Shown here piece by piece: positions 34,907 through 43,099 of a stretch of DNA of 64,000 nt; position 1 is the stretch's first letter, and each line of letters begins with the position of its first letter. The notes under the pieces are model-generated. The model saw nothing but the letters and a program-made list of their open reading frames with translations. It did not search any database and was not told the origin of the DNA. The stretch lies in NCBI RefSeq assembly GCF_000185385.1, contig NZ_GL622296.1:2106049-2170048 (forward strand), given 5' to 3'. The stretch comes from Lachnoanaerobaculum saburreum DSM 3986 (GTDB lineage Bacteria > Bacillota > Clostridia > Lachnospirales > Lachnospiraceae). The position numbers were made by a program, and so were the translations under genes.

Positions 34907-35422
34907 CTAATTTTTTTCTAAGTTAATCGCATTCAGACTTATTTTCAAAAGCTCCTCCACCTCATCCTTTGGAATCTGCAATCGCTCTGACAGCTCCTCT
35001 AGGGTAGCTTCTTTGCCGATATCCGATGCCAATGCACTTGAAACATCCATCAGTTCATTTATCCTGTCGGCAAGTTTGTTTGAGGCATCCTTTTTACTTT
35101 TTTCCTCATCTGCAATTTCGTTCAATCTTTTTTCCACTCTTGACTTTATCTGAGATTTCAAATCTCCATGACTGTACTCCATTACCGCCATAGTAAGTGC
35201 CAAATGACTCTCACTTATAAGATCGCTCATCTCTTCACCGCAACCTATAAAAGGCTTTATAAGCTTTACAGCATACATCATATGACCTTCAATAAGTCTG
35301 TTTCTTGCACTTTCATCGCCATGTAAAAGAGCATCTGTAAGTTCTTTAATCTCTTTTTCATCTATCTCTTTTATCGCCTTCATATCCTCAAGATACATCT
35401 CAAGGACTGTTTTATCCTTCAT
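34907..35422 (-). CDS. Sigma-70-like protein lacking promoter-recognition regions
   Basis: 171 residues. The N-terminus resembles regions 1.2/2.1 of primary sigma factors (VLEMYLEDMKAI, then LLHGDESARNRLIEGHMMYAVKLI, about 7-56), with a region 2.2-like piece (GEEMSDLISESHLALTMAVMEY, about 62-83). Where region 2.3/2.4 should give the aromatic -10 melting residues there is only a charged helix (about 86-120). A region 3-like segment follows (KEATLEELSERLQIPKDEVEELLKI residues about 137-161, partly quoted: EELSERLQIPKDEVEELL) and the protein ends; region 4 is missing. It may bind RNA polymerase without reading promoters. It overlaps the DUF5721-like gene by 11 nt. Confidence 0.75.
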   Translation of the reverse strand: MKDKTVLEMYLEDMKAIKEIDEKEIKELTDALLHGDESARNRLIEGHMMYAVKLIKPFIGCGEEMSDLISESHLALTMAVMEYSHGDLKSQIKSRVEKRLNEIADEEKSKKDASNKLADRINELMDVSSALASDIGKEATLEELSERLQIPKDEVEELLKISLNAINLEKN

Positions 35423-35903
35423 TGTCCAATCCGCTCTCCACCAATGTAATATTTATTTTTTTGAACATATCTTTTACATACGTATCGAAGGCATATAAGA
35501 TATCCCTTTCAAGCAAAAAAGTCTTAGGTGAAAATGAACTTATAAGTCCAAGCTTCTTATCTGCATACCTTATATTCAAATACATATCCGCATCTATATT
35601 CTTTGCGGTATTTTCACTAATCCATCTTTTGCCGAATTCCTCTGAAAATTTCAGTACCAATTTAAAAGCTGTCGGAGTCCTCTTTCCCCTGATTATTTCA
35701 AAGCAAATATGTCTAATCTCACTCCAGTTACAAAAGCTTCTGTTCTGTGCTTCGTCAAAGTAAGCCTTGTTAAGCTTTCCGTTTATATTAAACTTTACAA
35801 AGGTTGTAAACTCCGCCTCTATTACACTGAACTTATCAAAAAGATCTGTCATAAAGAGTTTTTTTGTAAACTCCTTTACATCTAAAATCTCAAAGGCCTC
35901 CAT
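35412..35903 (-). CDS. DUF5721-like protein of unknown function
   Basis: Start set at the ATG at 35903 because GGAGG precedes it; this gives 163 residues and a 14-nt overlap with the upstream PPIase gene. No signal peptide or membrane helix. The sequence (EILDVKEFTKKLFMTDLFDK, FVKFNINGKLNKAYFDEA, ICFEIIRGKRTPTAFKLVLK, DMYLNIRYADKKLGLISSFS) matches my memory of DUF5721, a family mainly from Lachnospiraceae without known function. Its coupling to a sigma-like protein and a PPIase lipoprotein is the only functional hint. Confidence 0.7.
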   Translation of the reverse strand: MEAFEILDVKEFTKKLFMTDLFDKFSVIEAEFTTFVKFNINGKLNKAYFDEAQNRSFCNWSEIRHICFEIIRGKRTPTAFKLVLKFSEEFGKRWISENTAKNIDADMYLNIRYADKKLGLISSFSPKTFLLERDILYAFDTYVKDMFKKINITLVESGLDNEG

Positions 35904-36867
35904 TGTCGTCCTCCGACCACAGTGTAAAGAAATCCTTTCCCGGCAATGTAAATGAAGAATTCTTACATACCTTGTTAAACTCATAGTCATTTATATCTAT
36001 AGGATTTGACTTTATAAACTCATCATACATATTCAAAAGATATGTAGATTCTCTCTCATTTTTTATTCTCTCTTTGTTCTTCTTTGTAGCCTCTTCATCA
36101 TTGCTTTTTACACATTTGTACAGTATATATTTGCCCTTATTTGTAAGAATGGGGCTTACCCCTCCATCTTCCAACACTCCAAGGGCGGTTTTTATATCAT
36201 CAGGCTCATTATTAAGCTCAATACTTCTTGATATGTTTGAATTCTCAGAAAACTGAGTTGCAAGTTTTACACAGTTTTCACCGTTATTCAGTCTGTTTAA
36301 AAGATCTGTGGCAAGATTATAATCTGAAACCTCTATTACATGAAAATCCATTATTCTGGCTTCACTTTCACTGACCTCTTTTACATTCTTTGCTATCAGT
36401 TCTTTTTTTGCTTTGTTAACCAATAAATAGTCTAAAAATACCGTATCACATTCTTCCTGACTAAGTCCCTTAAACTCCTCACTGTTTATTACATTTTCAT
36501 CATAAAATGTCTTTGAAAGCTTCATTGCATTGCTTTTTTCAGACTCGCTCAATGTGATATTATTGTCAACAGACATCTTTTTTAACACTACAAGTTCTTT
36601 ATAATAGTTCTTAAGATCATTATAAAAGTTGTCTCTGTATGTAATATTTTTGTCTCTGTCAATATAGCTGTCCCATATTGAAGCACTGTATGTATTTGTA
36701 ATAATTTGACTCTCAGATACAGCCGGAATAAGCATTTGCGCATAACCGTATCCCAGTTTATTGTCTGTAAAATTTATCTTTATATTTTCACTTATACTCT
36801 CTGTCTTTACTCCACAGCCCATAAGGCATGCCGCTATTAAAAGCCCGGCCAAAAATTTTCTTTTCAA
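35890..36867 (-). CDS. PrsA/SurA-like peptidyl-prolyl isomerase lipoprotein
   Basis: 325 residues. TTG start at 36867 with AGGAG 6 nt before it. Lipobox CLMGC (Cys about 18) anchors it outside the membrane. A helical N-terminal chaperone-like part (40-165) is followed by a parvulin-like domain (about 165-260: MDFHVIEVSDYNLATDLLNR, FSENSNISRSIEL, LEDGGVSPILTNKGKYILYK). The isomerase active-site residues are hard to see and the domain may be degenerate, acting as a chaperone. It heads a coupled set with the DUF5721-like and sigma-like genes. Confidence 0.8.
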   Translation of the reverse strand: MKRKFLAGLLIAACLMGCGVKTESISENIKINFTDNKLGYGYAQMLIPAVSESQIITNTYSASIWDSYIDRDKNITYRDNFYNDLKNYYKELVVLKKMSVDNNITLSESEKSNAMKLSKTFYDENVINSEEFKGLSQEECDTVFLDYLLVNKAKKELIAKNVKEVSESEARIMDFHVIEVSDYNLATDLLNRLNNGENCVKLATQFSENSNISRSIELNNEPDDIKTALGVLEDGGVSPILTNKGKYILYKCVKSNDEEATKKNKERIKNERESTYLLNMYDEFIKSNPIDINDYEFNKVCKNSSFTLPGKDFFTLWSEDDNGGL

Positions 36868-36942
36868 ATTTGTCTCCTAAAGCAGATATCTAATTATATT
36901 TTTCTACCATTTCACTTATCTATGAGGCTTCTTTAAATTTTC

Positions 36943-37401
36943 TTAGTACATTCCTCCGATTACAAATGCTATAACTACGCCTAAAATCGCACCCATAAAT
37001 ACCTGTAGCGGTGTATGCCCGACAAATTCTTTCAGTCTTTCTTCAAAGTGTTCAAAGTTGTCCTCAAATATATTGTTCTCCATAATCATATTTAAGAGTT
37101 TTGCCTGCTTTCCGGTCTCTCTTCTGACACCCATAGCATCATACATAACTACCAAGGACAGGATAAAACCTACTGCAAACTCATATCCGCCCAATCCATA
37201 TTTTAAGGCACTTGAAGTGGTAAGTGCGCAGACTGTAGCTGAATGTGAGCTTGGCATACCGCCGCTTCCCCAGAGCCTGTCAGGAGAAAACGACTTATTA
37301 TACCATATATCTATAAGTGTTTTTAAAATCTGCGCAACCAGCCACCCAAGGGCTGCACTGACAAGTACTTGATTTGAAAGTATCTCATCTAAACCGCTCA
37401 T
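36943..37401 (-). CDS. Divergent PAP2-family (DUF212/YuiD-like) membrane protein
   Basis: 152 residues with about four membrane helices. The conserved block RLWGSGGMPSSHSATVCALTT and the later MYDAMGVRRETGKQAKLLN are the signature of the DUF212/YuiD family, related to acid phosphatase/vanadium haloperoxidases (SSHSA and R residues match PAP2 motifs). It may act on membrane-bound prenyl or lipid phosphates; not proven. The start overlaps the HD gene stop as ATGA. It ends the glgA-HD-PAP2 run; no terminator is evident in the 75 nt that follow. Confidence 0.88.
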   Translation of the reverse strand: MSGLDEILSNQVLVSAALGWLVAQILKTLIDIWYNKSFSPDRLWGSGGMPSSHSATVCALTTSSALKYGLGGYEFAVGFILSLVVMYDAMGVRRETGKQAKLLNMIMENNIFEDNFEHFEERLKEFVGHTPLQVFMGAILGVVIAFVIGGMY

Positions 37402-37883
37402 ACAGTCTCTCCCTCCGGCTTGATAATCTTTTTCATATTACTGATAATCTCATTCACCGATACTGACTTATCAGCCATAGTAAGCACCCATCCCTCTCTT
37501 GAGTGAGGGGGGATAGGTGTAAAAGGAAACATATGAGTCTTTATCATCCCGGCTTCCTTGTCGCTTATATTAAAGTACTTCTTGGCATTTTTTGCAGCTG
37601 TATATGGATGCGTAAATCCATGGAAATATGTACCGATCTCCTTTGCCGGTCTGTGCCAGTCATAGAGATAAAAATCATGTAAAAGTGCCGCTCTTGCTGC
37701 AGACTTATAGTCCAAATTCAGTTTTTTACATACCAAATATGTAGTATACGAAACATTTATACTGTGTTCCATAGTGGAAGTGCTGCCATGCTGAACAAAT
37801 TCCGCCAGCTTTTTGAAGATATCACTGCTCAGTATATCTTTTACAATGTCCATATACTCTGCATCATTTATATATTCTTTCAT
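37398..37883 (-). CDS. HD-domain phosphohydrolase
   Basis: Start set at the ATG at 37883, which overlaps the glgA stop as ATGA; an upstream TTG at 37895 would overlap by 16 nt. 161 residues. HD-fold metal ligands appear as MEHSINVSYTTYLVCKKL, AALLHDFYLYDW (the His-Asp pair), HGFTHPYTAA and MIKTHMFPF. HD proteins cleave phosphoesters of nucleotides or signals; the substrate here is unknown. It is coupled on both sides by 4-nt overlaps, to glgA and the PAP2-like gene. Confidence 0.88.
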   Translation of the reverse strand: MKEYINDAEYMDIVKDILSSDIFKKLAEFVQHGSTSTMEHSINVSYTTYLVCKKLNLDYKSAARAALLHDFYLYDWHRPAKEIGTYFHGFTHPYTAAKNAKKYFNISDKEAGMIKTHMFPFTPIPPHSREGWVLTMADKSVSVNEIISNMKKIIKPEGETV

Positions 37884-39322
37884 CCTATCAACCAATCATA
37901 CAGAGCCTGATACTCAAGTGCAGACTGCTTCCATGAGAAGTCCACCGCCATCGCTCTGTCAATCATCTTATTCCATTCTCTCTTTTTATCATAATAAATA
38001 TGCCTTGCAAAATTTATTCTGTCCATCATTTCATGTGCATTGTAGTTTGCAAATGAAAAGCCTGTACCCTTTGATTCAAACTCATTGTAGCTTTCTACAG
38101 TATCACAAAGTCCGCCTGTCTCACGTACAATAGGAAGAGTTCCATATCTAAGTGACATCAACTGACTCAGTCCACATGGCTCAAACAGTGAAGGCATAAG
38201 GAATGCATCTGCCGCCGCATACATCTTATGTGACATATCCTCAGAGTAATAAATATTTGCAGACACTCTGTCAGGGTACTTCCATGCATAATGTCTGAAC
38301 ATATTTTCATACCTCGGGTCTCCGGTTCCAAGTACTACAAGTTGAGTGTTCTCATCACAGATTTGATCCATCATATATTCAACAAGGTCAAGTCCTTTCT
38401 GGTCGGTAAGTCTTGAAACTATGGCAAGCATAAACTTTCTGTCATCCACCGGAAAGCCCAAGTCATTTTGTAATGCTCTTTTATTTTTTATTTTTTCTTT
38501 TCTGAAGTTTTTACTGTTATAGTTATTATAGATAAGCTTATCTGTCTCAGGATTAAACTCATTGTAATCTATGCCGTTTACTATACCTCTAAGATCATTT
38601 TTTCTGGCTCTTAAAAGCCCGTCCATTCCCTCACCGTAGAAAGGATTTTGTATCTCATTTGCATAGGTCTTTGAAACAGTGGTTATAGCATCCGCATATA
38701 CAAGTCCGCCCTTTAAAAGATTACCGTCTTTAAAGGCCTCAAGTTTATCAGGTGTAAAGTAGTAGTCGCTAAGTCCCGAAAAATACTTTATTGTCTTTAC
38801 ATCCCATGTACCTTGGAACTTCAGATTGTGAATAGTAAATACGGACTTTATACCTCTAAAGAATTCACCGCCTGCAAATCTGTCCTTGAGATATACAGGC
38901 ACAAGACCTGTCTGCCAGTCATGACAATGTATCAAATCAGGTCTAAAGTCAAAAAAGGGCAATGCACAAAGTGCGGCCTGTGAGAAGAATATAAACTTCT
39001 CTATATCATACAGCCAGTCTCCATACGGAGTCGGTCCGCCAAAGTACTCCTCATTGTCAATAAAGTAAAAGATTACTCCGTCAAGCTCTTTTTTGAGTAC
39101 TCCCACATACTTTCTTGTGCCTGCATAGTCAATATAAAAATCTCCTATGTACTCCAAAGAGTTTCTGATATCTTCTCTCATGCACATATACTTAGGTAAA
39201 ATAACCCTTGCATCAAAATATCTCTTGTCCAAGTATTTCGGCAAAGAACCCACTACATCTGCCAATCCGCCTGTTTTAATAAACGGCACCGCCTCTGATG
39301 CAACAAACAATATTTTCTTCAT
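37880..39322 (-). CDS. glgA: Glycogen synthase
   Basis: 480 residues, GT5 family with a GT-B fold. It extends alpha-1,4-glucan from ADP-glucose. KTGGLADVVGSLPKYL near the N-terminus (KxGGL binds ADP-glucose), RLTDQKGLDLVEYM, and MPSLFEPCGLSQLMSLRYGTLPI in the C-terminal half are diagnostic. AAGGAGG precedes the ATG. No glgB, glgC, glgD or glgP is in the window, so this copy is separate from the usual glg operon. It lies 7 nt after recN. Confidence 0.95.
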   Translation of the reverse strand: MKKILFVASEAVPFIKTGGLADVVGSLPKYLDKRYFDARVILPKYMCMREDIRNSLEYIGDFYIDYAGTRKYVGVLKKELDGVIFYFIDNEEYFGGPTPYGDWLYDIEKFIFFSQAALCALPFFDFRPDLIHCHDWQTGLVPVYLKDRFAGGEFFRGIKSVFTIHNLKFQGTWDVKTIKYFSGLSDYYFTPDKLEAFKDGNLLKGGLVYADAITTVSKTYANEIQNPFYGEGMDGLLRARKNDLRGIVNGIDYNEFNPETDKLIYNNYNSKNFRKEKIKNKRALQNDLGFPVDDRKFMLAIVSRLTDQKGLDLVEYMMDQICDENTQLVVLGTGDPRYENMFRHYAWKYPDRVSANIYYSEDMSHKMYAAADAFLMPSLFEPCGLSQLMSLRYGTLPIVRETGGLCDTVESYNEFESKGTGFSFANYNAHEMMDRINFARHIYYDKKREWNKMIDRAMAVDFSWKQSALEYQALYDWLIG

Positions 39323-39329
39323 AGTATGC

Positions 39330-40979
39330 TTACCTCCTTGAGTCTGCTTCCTGTACCATTTCCCTTGCGGTTTCTAGTACGCCCTGTGTTAAACCGTTAC
39401 CGCCAATCAATCTGGCTATCTCCTTTATTTTACCTTCTTTATCCAGTAAATCAATATTTGTTTGTGTAGTTTTTCCGTCTGTTGATTTTGAGATAAACAA
39501 ATTCTGATCCGCCATCACTGCTATCTGCGGCAAATGTGAAATACATAAAACCTGACGTCCCTTTGATATATTCTTAAGTTTTTCTCCTACCTTTACTGCC
39601 GTCTTTCCACTGATTCCGGTATCTATCTCATCAAATATCAAGGTCTTTATATCATCACTGCTTGCAAAAACCGTCTTTAATGCGAGCATTATCCTTGACA
39701 GCTCACCGCCGCTTGCCACCATCTGAAGAGGCTTTAGAGGCTGACCCGGATTTGTACTTATCAAAAAATCAACTGCATCATATCCGTCTCTTGAGATTTT
39801 GTCTTTCTTTGTAAACCTTATTTCAAATTCAACACCAAGAAAGTTCAAATCCTCCAATTCTTCTTTTATCCTTTCAGTTAAAGTGATTGCCACATTTTTT
39901 CGTATGATACTTATATCATTGCATTTCTCTAAAATGCTTTCTTCCAGCTTGCCGGCACTTTTTCTAAGTATAACCACTTCTTCACCGAAATCTTTTAAAA
40001 AATTCAGTCTTTTTTCTTTTTCTTTTAATAACTCCTGTATTTTATTGTAGTCATTTGAATACTTTGACTTTATATGTCTTATAGTATCCAACCTTTCTAT
40101 AACTCTGTCATACTCCCTTTCATTATATTCCAGGCTGTCAAGATATCTGTTTGTATAATGTACGGTTTCCGAAATTAAATCCTCTATAGTATTAAGATTT
40201 GACACTACAATATTTAAACTGTCATCAAGCGATGCAATATCTGAAACCTCTCTTATATTGCTTCCGATACTTTCATTTTCAAGTTCTGAAAGAAGCTCCA
40301 CAAGTACATCATTTATCTTTGAAATATTTTTACCCTTTTTGAATACCTGTTCCAGCTCTTCTTCCTCATTCACCTTTATATTTGCATCTTTTATTTCATT
40401 TATTTCAAATTCAAGTATATCAATCTCTCTTTTTCTAAGTCTCTCATCAATCCCCTCTTGAATTCTTTGATTGATTTTCTTTAATTCACCGTAGTCATTT
40501 GAAAGTTCCTTTTTCAGTTTTGTAAGCTCTGCCTGACAAAACGAATCAAGCAAAACAAGATTATTGCCTGCACTTAAGAGTGATTGATGTTCATGTTGAC
40601 CATGTATATCAATCAGAGTATCTGTAATTTCTCTAAGCTTATTAAGCGTTACCGTCTCGTCATTGATTCTGCACACGCTTCTTGAGGTACTTATCTTCCT
40701 TGTAAGTATAAGCATATCATCCTCAAATGAAATATCCATCGCTCTCAGTTTTTCTTTTCTTTTTTCATCCAAGGTGAAAATGAGTTCAACAAAGCCTTCA
40801 TTTTCACCTGTTCTGATAATATCCTTGTTTGCCTTTGCACCCAGAGCAAGATTTATAGAATCTATCAAAATAGACTTACCGGCACCGGTCTCACCGCTCA
40901 GTACACTAAGTCCCTCTTTAAAGTAAATATCCGCTTTCTTTATCAGTGCAAGATTCTTTATATGTAACTCTATCAGCAT
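39330..40979 (-). CDS. recN: DNA repair protein RecN
   Basis: 549 residues, SMC-like ATPase for double-strand-break repair. Walker A GETGAGKSILIDSINLALG, coiled coils with a short hinge (about 160-370), then signature MVASGGELSRIMLALK and Walker B LIFDEIDTGISG. ISHLPQIAVMADQNL follows. AAGGAGG precedes the ATG. It is next to argR, the conserved Firmicutes order argR-recN. Confidence 0.97.
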   Translation of the reverse strand: MLIELHIKNLALIKKADIYFKEGLSVLSGETGAGKSILIDSINLALGAKANKDIIRTGENEGFVELIFTLDEKRKEKLRAMDISFEDDMLILTRKISTSRSVCRINDETVTLNKLREITDTLIDIHGQHEHQSLLSAGNNLVLLDSFCQAELTKLKKELSNDYGELKKINQRIQEGIDERLRKREIDILEFEINEIKDANIKVNEEEELEQVFKKGKNISKINDVLVELLSELENESIGSNIREVSDIASLDDSLNIVVSNLNTIEDLISETVHYTNRYLDSLEYNEREYDRVIERLDTIRHIKSKYSNDYNKIQELLKEKEKRLNFLKDFGEEVVILRKSAGKLEESILEKCNDISIIRKNVAITLTERIKEELEDLNFLGVEFEIRFTKKDKISRDGYDAVDFLISTNPGQPLKPLQMVASGGELSRIMLALKTVFASSDDIKTLIFDEIDTGISGKTAVKVGEKLKNISKGRQVLCISHLPQIAVMADQNLFISKSTDGKTTQTNIDLLDKEGKIKEIARLIGGNGLTQGVLETAREMVQEADSRR

Positions 40980-41020
40980 AATCCTCCTTTTTTAGATACT
41001 ACCCTGATATACTTATACAT

Positions 41021-41473
41021 TTATTCCTTATAGATAAGTTTCCTTATCCTCTCCATAACAACCACAGTATCATCTACACTTCTTATAGCCGCCATTATAG
41101 TGTCATCTCCGGCAATACATCCCACTATCTCATTCATTTGCAAAGAATCCAGTGCGGCCGCCACTGCCATAGCCATACCTGATACAGTCTTTAACACCAA
41201 TATATTCTGTGCCATATCCATTGATATAAAAGCTTCTTTCAGTATTCTAACATATTTTTCCGAAATACCGTCCTGCTTCGGCATAAGTGAATACTTCTGC
41301 TTTCCGTCTCCATACACAACCTTTGAAAGCTTTAAGTCTCTGATATCTCTTGAAACTGTAGCCTGTGTTACCACAAATCCGCTTTCCTCCAATCTTTGTG
41401 CAAGTTCCTCTTGAGTTTCAATGTCATATGTGTTAATGAGTTCTATAATCTTTGAATGTCTTTTTATTTTCAT
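41021..41473 (-). CDS. argR: Arginine repressor
   Basis: 150 residues. N-terminal winged helix (1-65: HSKIIELINTYDIETQEELA, GFVVTQATVSRDIRDL) that binds ARG boxes; C-terminal oligomerisation and arginine-binding domain (80-150: VSGMAMAVAAALDSLQMNEI, GCIAGDDTIMAAIRS). The two conserved Asp of GDDT bind arginine. It controls arginine genes, none of which are in this window. It lies between nadK and recN, as in Bacillus and clostridia. Confidence 0.96.
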   Translation of the reverse strand: MKIKRHSKIIELINTYDIETQEELAQRLEESGFVVTQATVSRDIRDLKLSKVVYGDGKQKYSLMPKQDGISEKYVRILKEAFISMDMAQNILVLKTVSGMAMAVAAALDSLQMNEIVGCIAGDDTIMAAIRSVDDTVVVMERIRKLIYKE

Positions 41474-41474
41474 A

Positions 41475-42299
41475 TCAAATCCTGTTCATCTTATTTCTGA
41501 TATTGTCAAGAAAACTTCCCTTTTTTAACTTTATCAATCCGGCAAATATTTCCGACTCTCTAAGCTCCACCACATCATTATTTTCAAGGCTTACACTCTC
41601 ATCACCGTCCACTACCAGCTCTCTGGAAGACTTTATACGGTCACTGAATGAAATGCGTATTACCTTTGAGGATGAAAGTACTATACTTCTTTGGCTAAGT
41701 GCATGTGGACATATAGGGGTGATAAGCATCATTTTTGAGCTTGGCTCTATAATAGGTCCTCCTGCACTTAGATTATAAGCTGTGGAACCTGTAGGCGTTG
41801 ATACAATTATACCATCAGATGAATATTCATTCAAGAAATCCCCTTCAATATACACGTTACATCTTAATGTTTTTAATACTTCTCTTCTTGTAATTACAGC
41901 CTCATTAAGTGCGGTCAGGGTTTTAAATTCTTTCCCATCCCGTATTACAGTTGCAGAAATCATCATTCTGTTTTCTATAAAATATTCATCATTTATCAGT
42001 ATATCTACCATATAACTGATATCCTTGGCTTTATTGATGCTTGTAAGGTAGCCCAGATGACCCATATTAATGCCTATAATCGGAATACCCAGATGTGATA
42101 TATCCCTGGCGGCTCTTATCAGTGTACCGTCACCACCCAAAGTAATAACGCAGTCAACACTTGGGAAATCTTTCAGTTGGATATATCCGAACGACTTATA
42201 GCATATGCCGCCTCTGATATTTATTTCTTTTTCAAGATTGATAAGTGCGTTTTTTATCCCCTCTTTTTCACTATTTCCTACAAGAAAAAAAGTTTTCAT
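41475..42299 (-). CDS. nadK: NAD kinase
   Basis: 274 residues. It makes NADP from NAD and ATP. VDCVITLGGDGTLIRAAR holds the GGDG motif; GINMGHLGYLTS, NEAVI and SDGIIVSTPTGSTAYNLSAGG are conserved substrate-binding segments. It is 1 nt from argR and 8 nt from tlyA, in the nusB-recN operon; Bacillus often lacks nadK here, but it is common in clostridial versions. Confidence 0.96.
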   Translation of the reverse strand: MKTFFLVGNSEKEGIKNALINLEKEINIRGGICYKSFGYIQLKDFPSVDCVITLGGDGTLIRAARDISHLGIPIIGINMGHLGYLTSINKAKDISYMVDILINDEYFIENRMMISATVIRDGKEFKTLTALNEAVITRREVLKTLRCNVYIEGDFLNEYSSDGIIVSTPTGSTAYNLSAGGPIIEPSSKMMLITPICPHALSQRSIVLSSSKVIRISFSDRIKSSRELVVDGDESVSLENNDVVELRESEIFAGLIKLKKGSFLDNIRNKMNRI

Positions 42300-42307
42300 C
42301 CTTCCTC

Positions 42308-43099
42308 CTACAGCTTTTCATGTGACATATTTACTACAGCTTCTATATCAATATCACTGTCAATATAAGTTGATTTTATAAGATGATATAAATATTCAAT
42401 ATTTCCTTCAGGACCCTTTACAGGTGAAAACTCAAGTTCTTTTACACAAAAACCGTTTTTTTGGGCATAGTCAAAGCAGTTTTTTATCACCTCAATATGT
42501 GTAGACTTATCTCTGACTACACCTTTTTTACCCACCTTTTCTCTGCCCGCCTCAAATTGAGGCTTGATAAGTGCCGCTATCTCACCTTTCTCACTTAAAA
42601 GATTATATGCAACCGGCAAAACCTTTGAGAGTGAAATAAAAGAAACATCAATACTTGCAAAATCTATTTTCTCACCTATATCCTCAGGTGTTACATATCT
42701 TATATTGGTCTTTTCCATAACAATCACTCTTTGGTCATTTCTAAGTTTCCATGCCAGTTGCCCATGACCTACATCCACCGCATAGACTTTTTTTGCACCG
42801 TTTTGCAGCATACAATCTGTAAAGCCTCCGCTTGACGCACCTATATCCATGCAAGTTTTGTCTTTAACACTTATATCAAAGCATTCCATAGCCTTTTCAA
42901 GCTTCAGTCCGCCACGACTTACATACTTTAGAGTACTCCCACGCACTTCGATATTTGCAGTATCGGCAAAAGTCTGACCTGCCTTATCCTCCTTTTGCCC
43001 GTCCACATATACTATGCCCGACATTATTACGGCCTTAGCCTTTTCTCTGCTTTCTGCAAGTCCACGCTTTACCAAAAGTATATCCAATCTATCCTTCAT
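42308..43099 (-). CDS. tlyA: TlyA-family rRNA methyltransferase/hemolysin-like protein
   Basis: 263 residues. N-terminal S4 RNA-binding domain (LDILLVKRGLAESREKAKAV, about 4-60) followed by a Rossmann methyltransferase domain with SAM motif DIGASSGGFTDCMLQNGA and VDVGHGQLAWKL. Family members 2'-O-methylate rRNA, which in mycobacteria affects capreomycin sensitivity; the older hemolysin name is historical. It starts 11 nt inside the dxs end, so coupling is likely. Confidence 0.92.
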   Translation of the reverse strand: MKDRLDILLVKRGLAESREKAKAVIMSGIVYVDGQKEDKAGQTFADTANIEVRGSTLKYVSRGGLKLEKAMECFDISVKDKTCMDIGASSGGFTDCMLQNGAKKVYAVDVGHGQLAWKLRNDQRVIVMEKTNIRYVTPEDIGEKIDFASIDVSFISLSKVLPVAYNLLSEKGEIAALIKPQFEAGREKVGKKGVVRDKSTHIEVIKNCFDYAQKNGFCVKELEFSPVKGPEGNIEYLYHLIKSTYIDSDIDIEAVVNMSHEKL

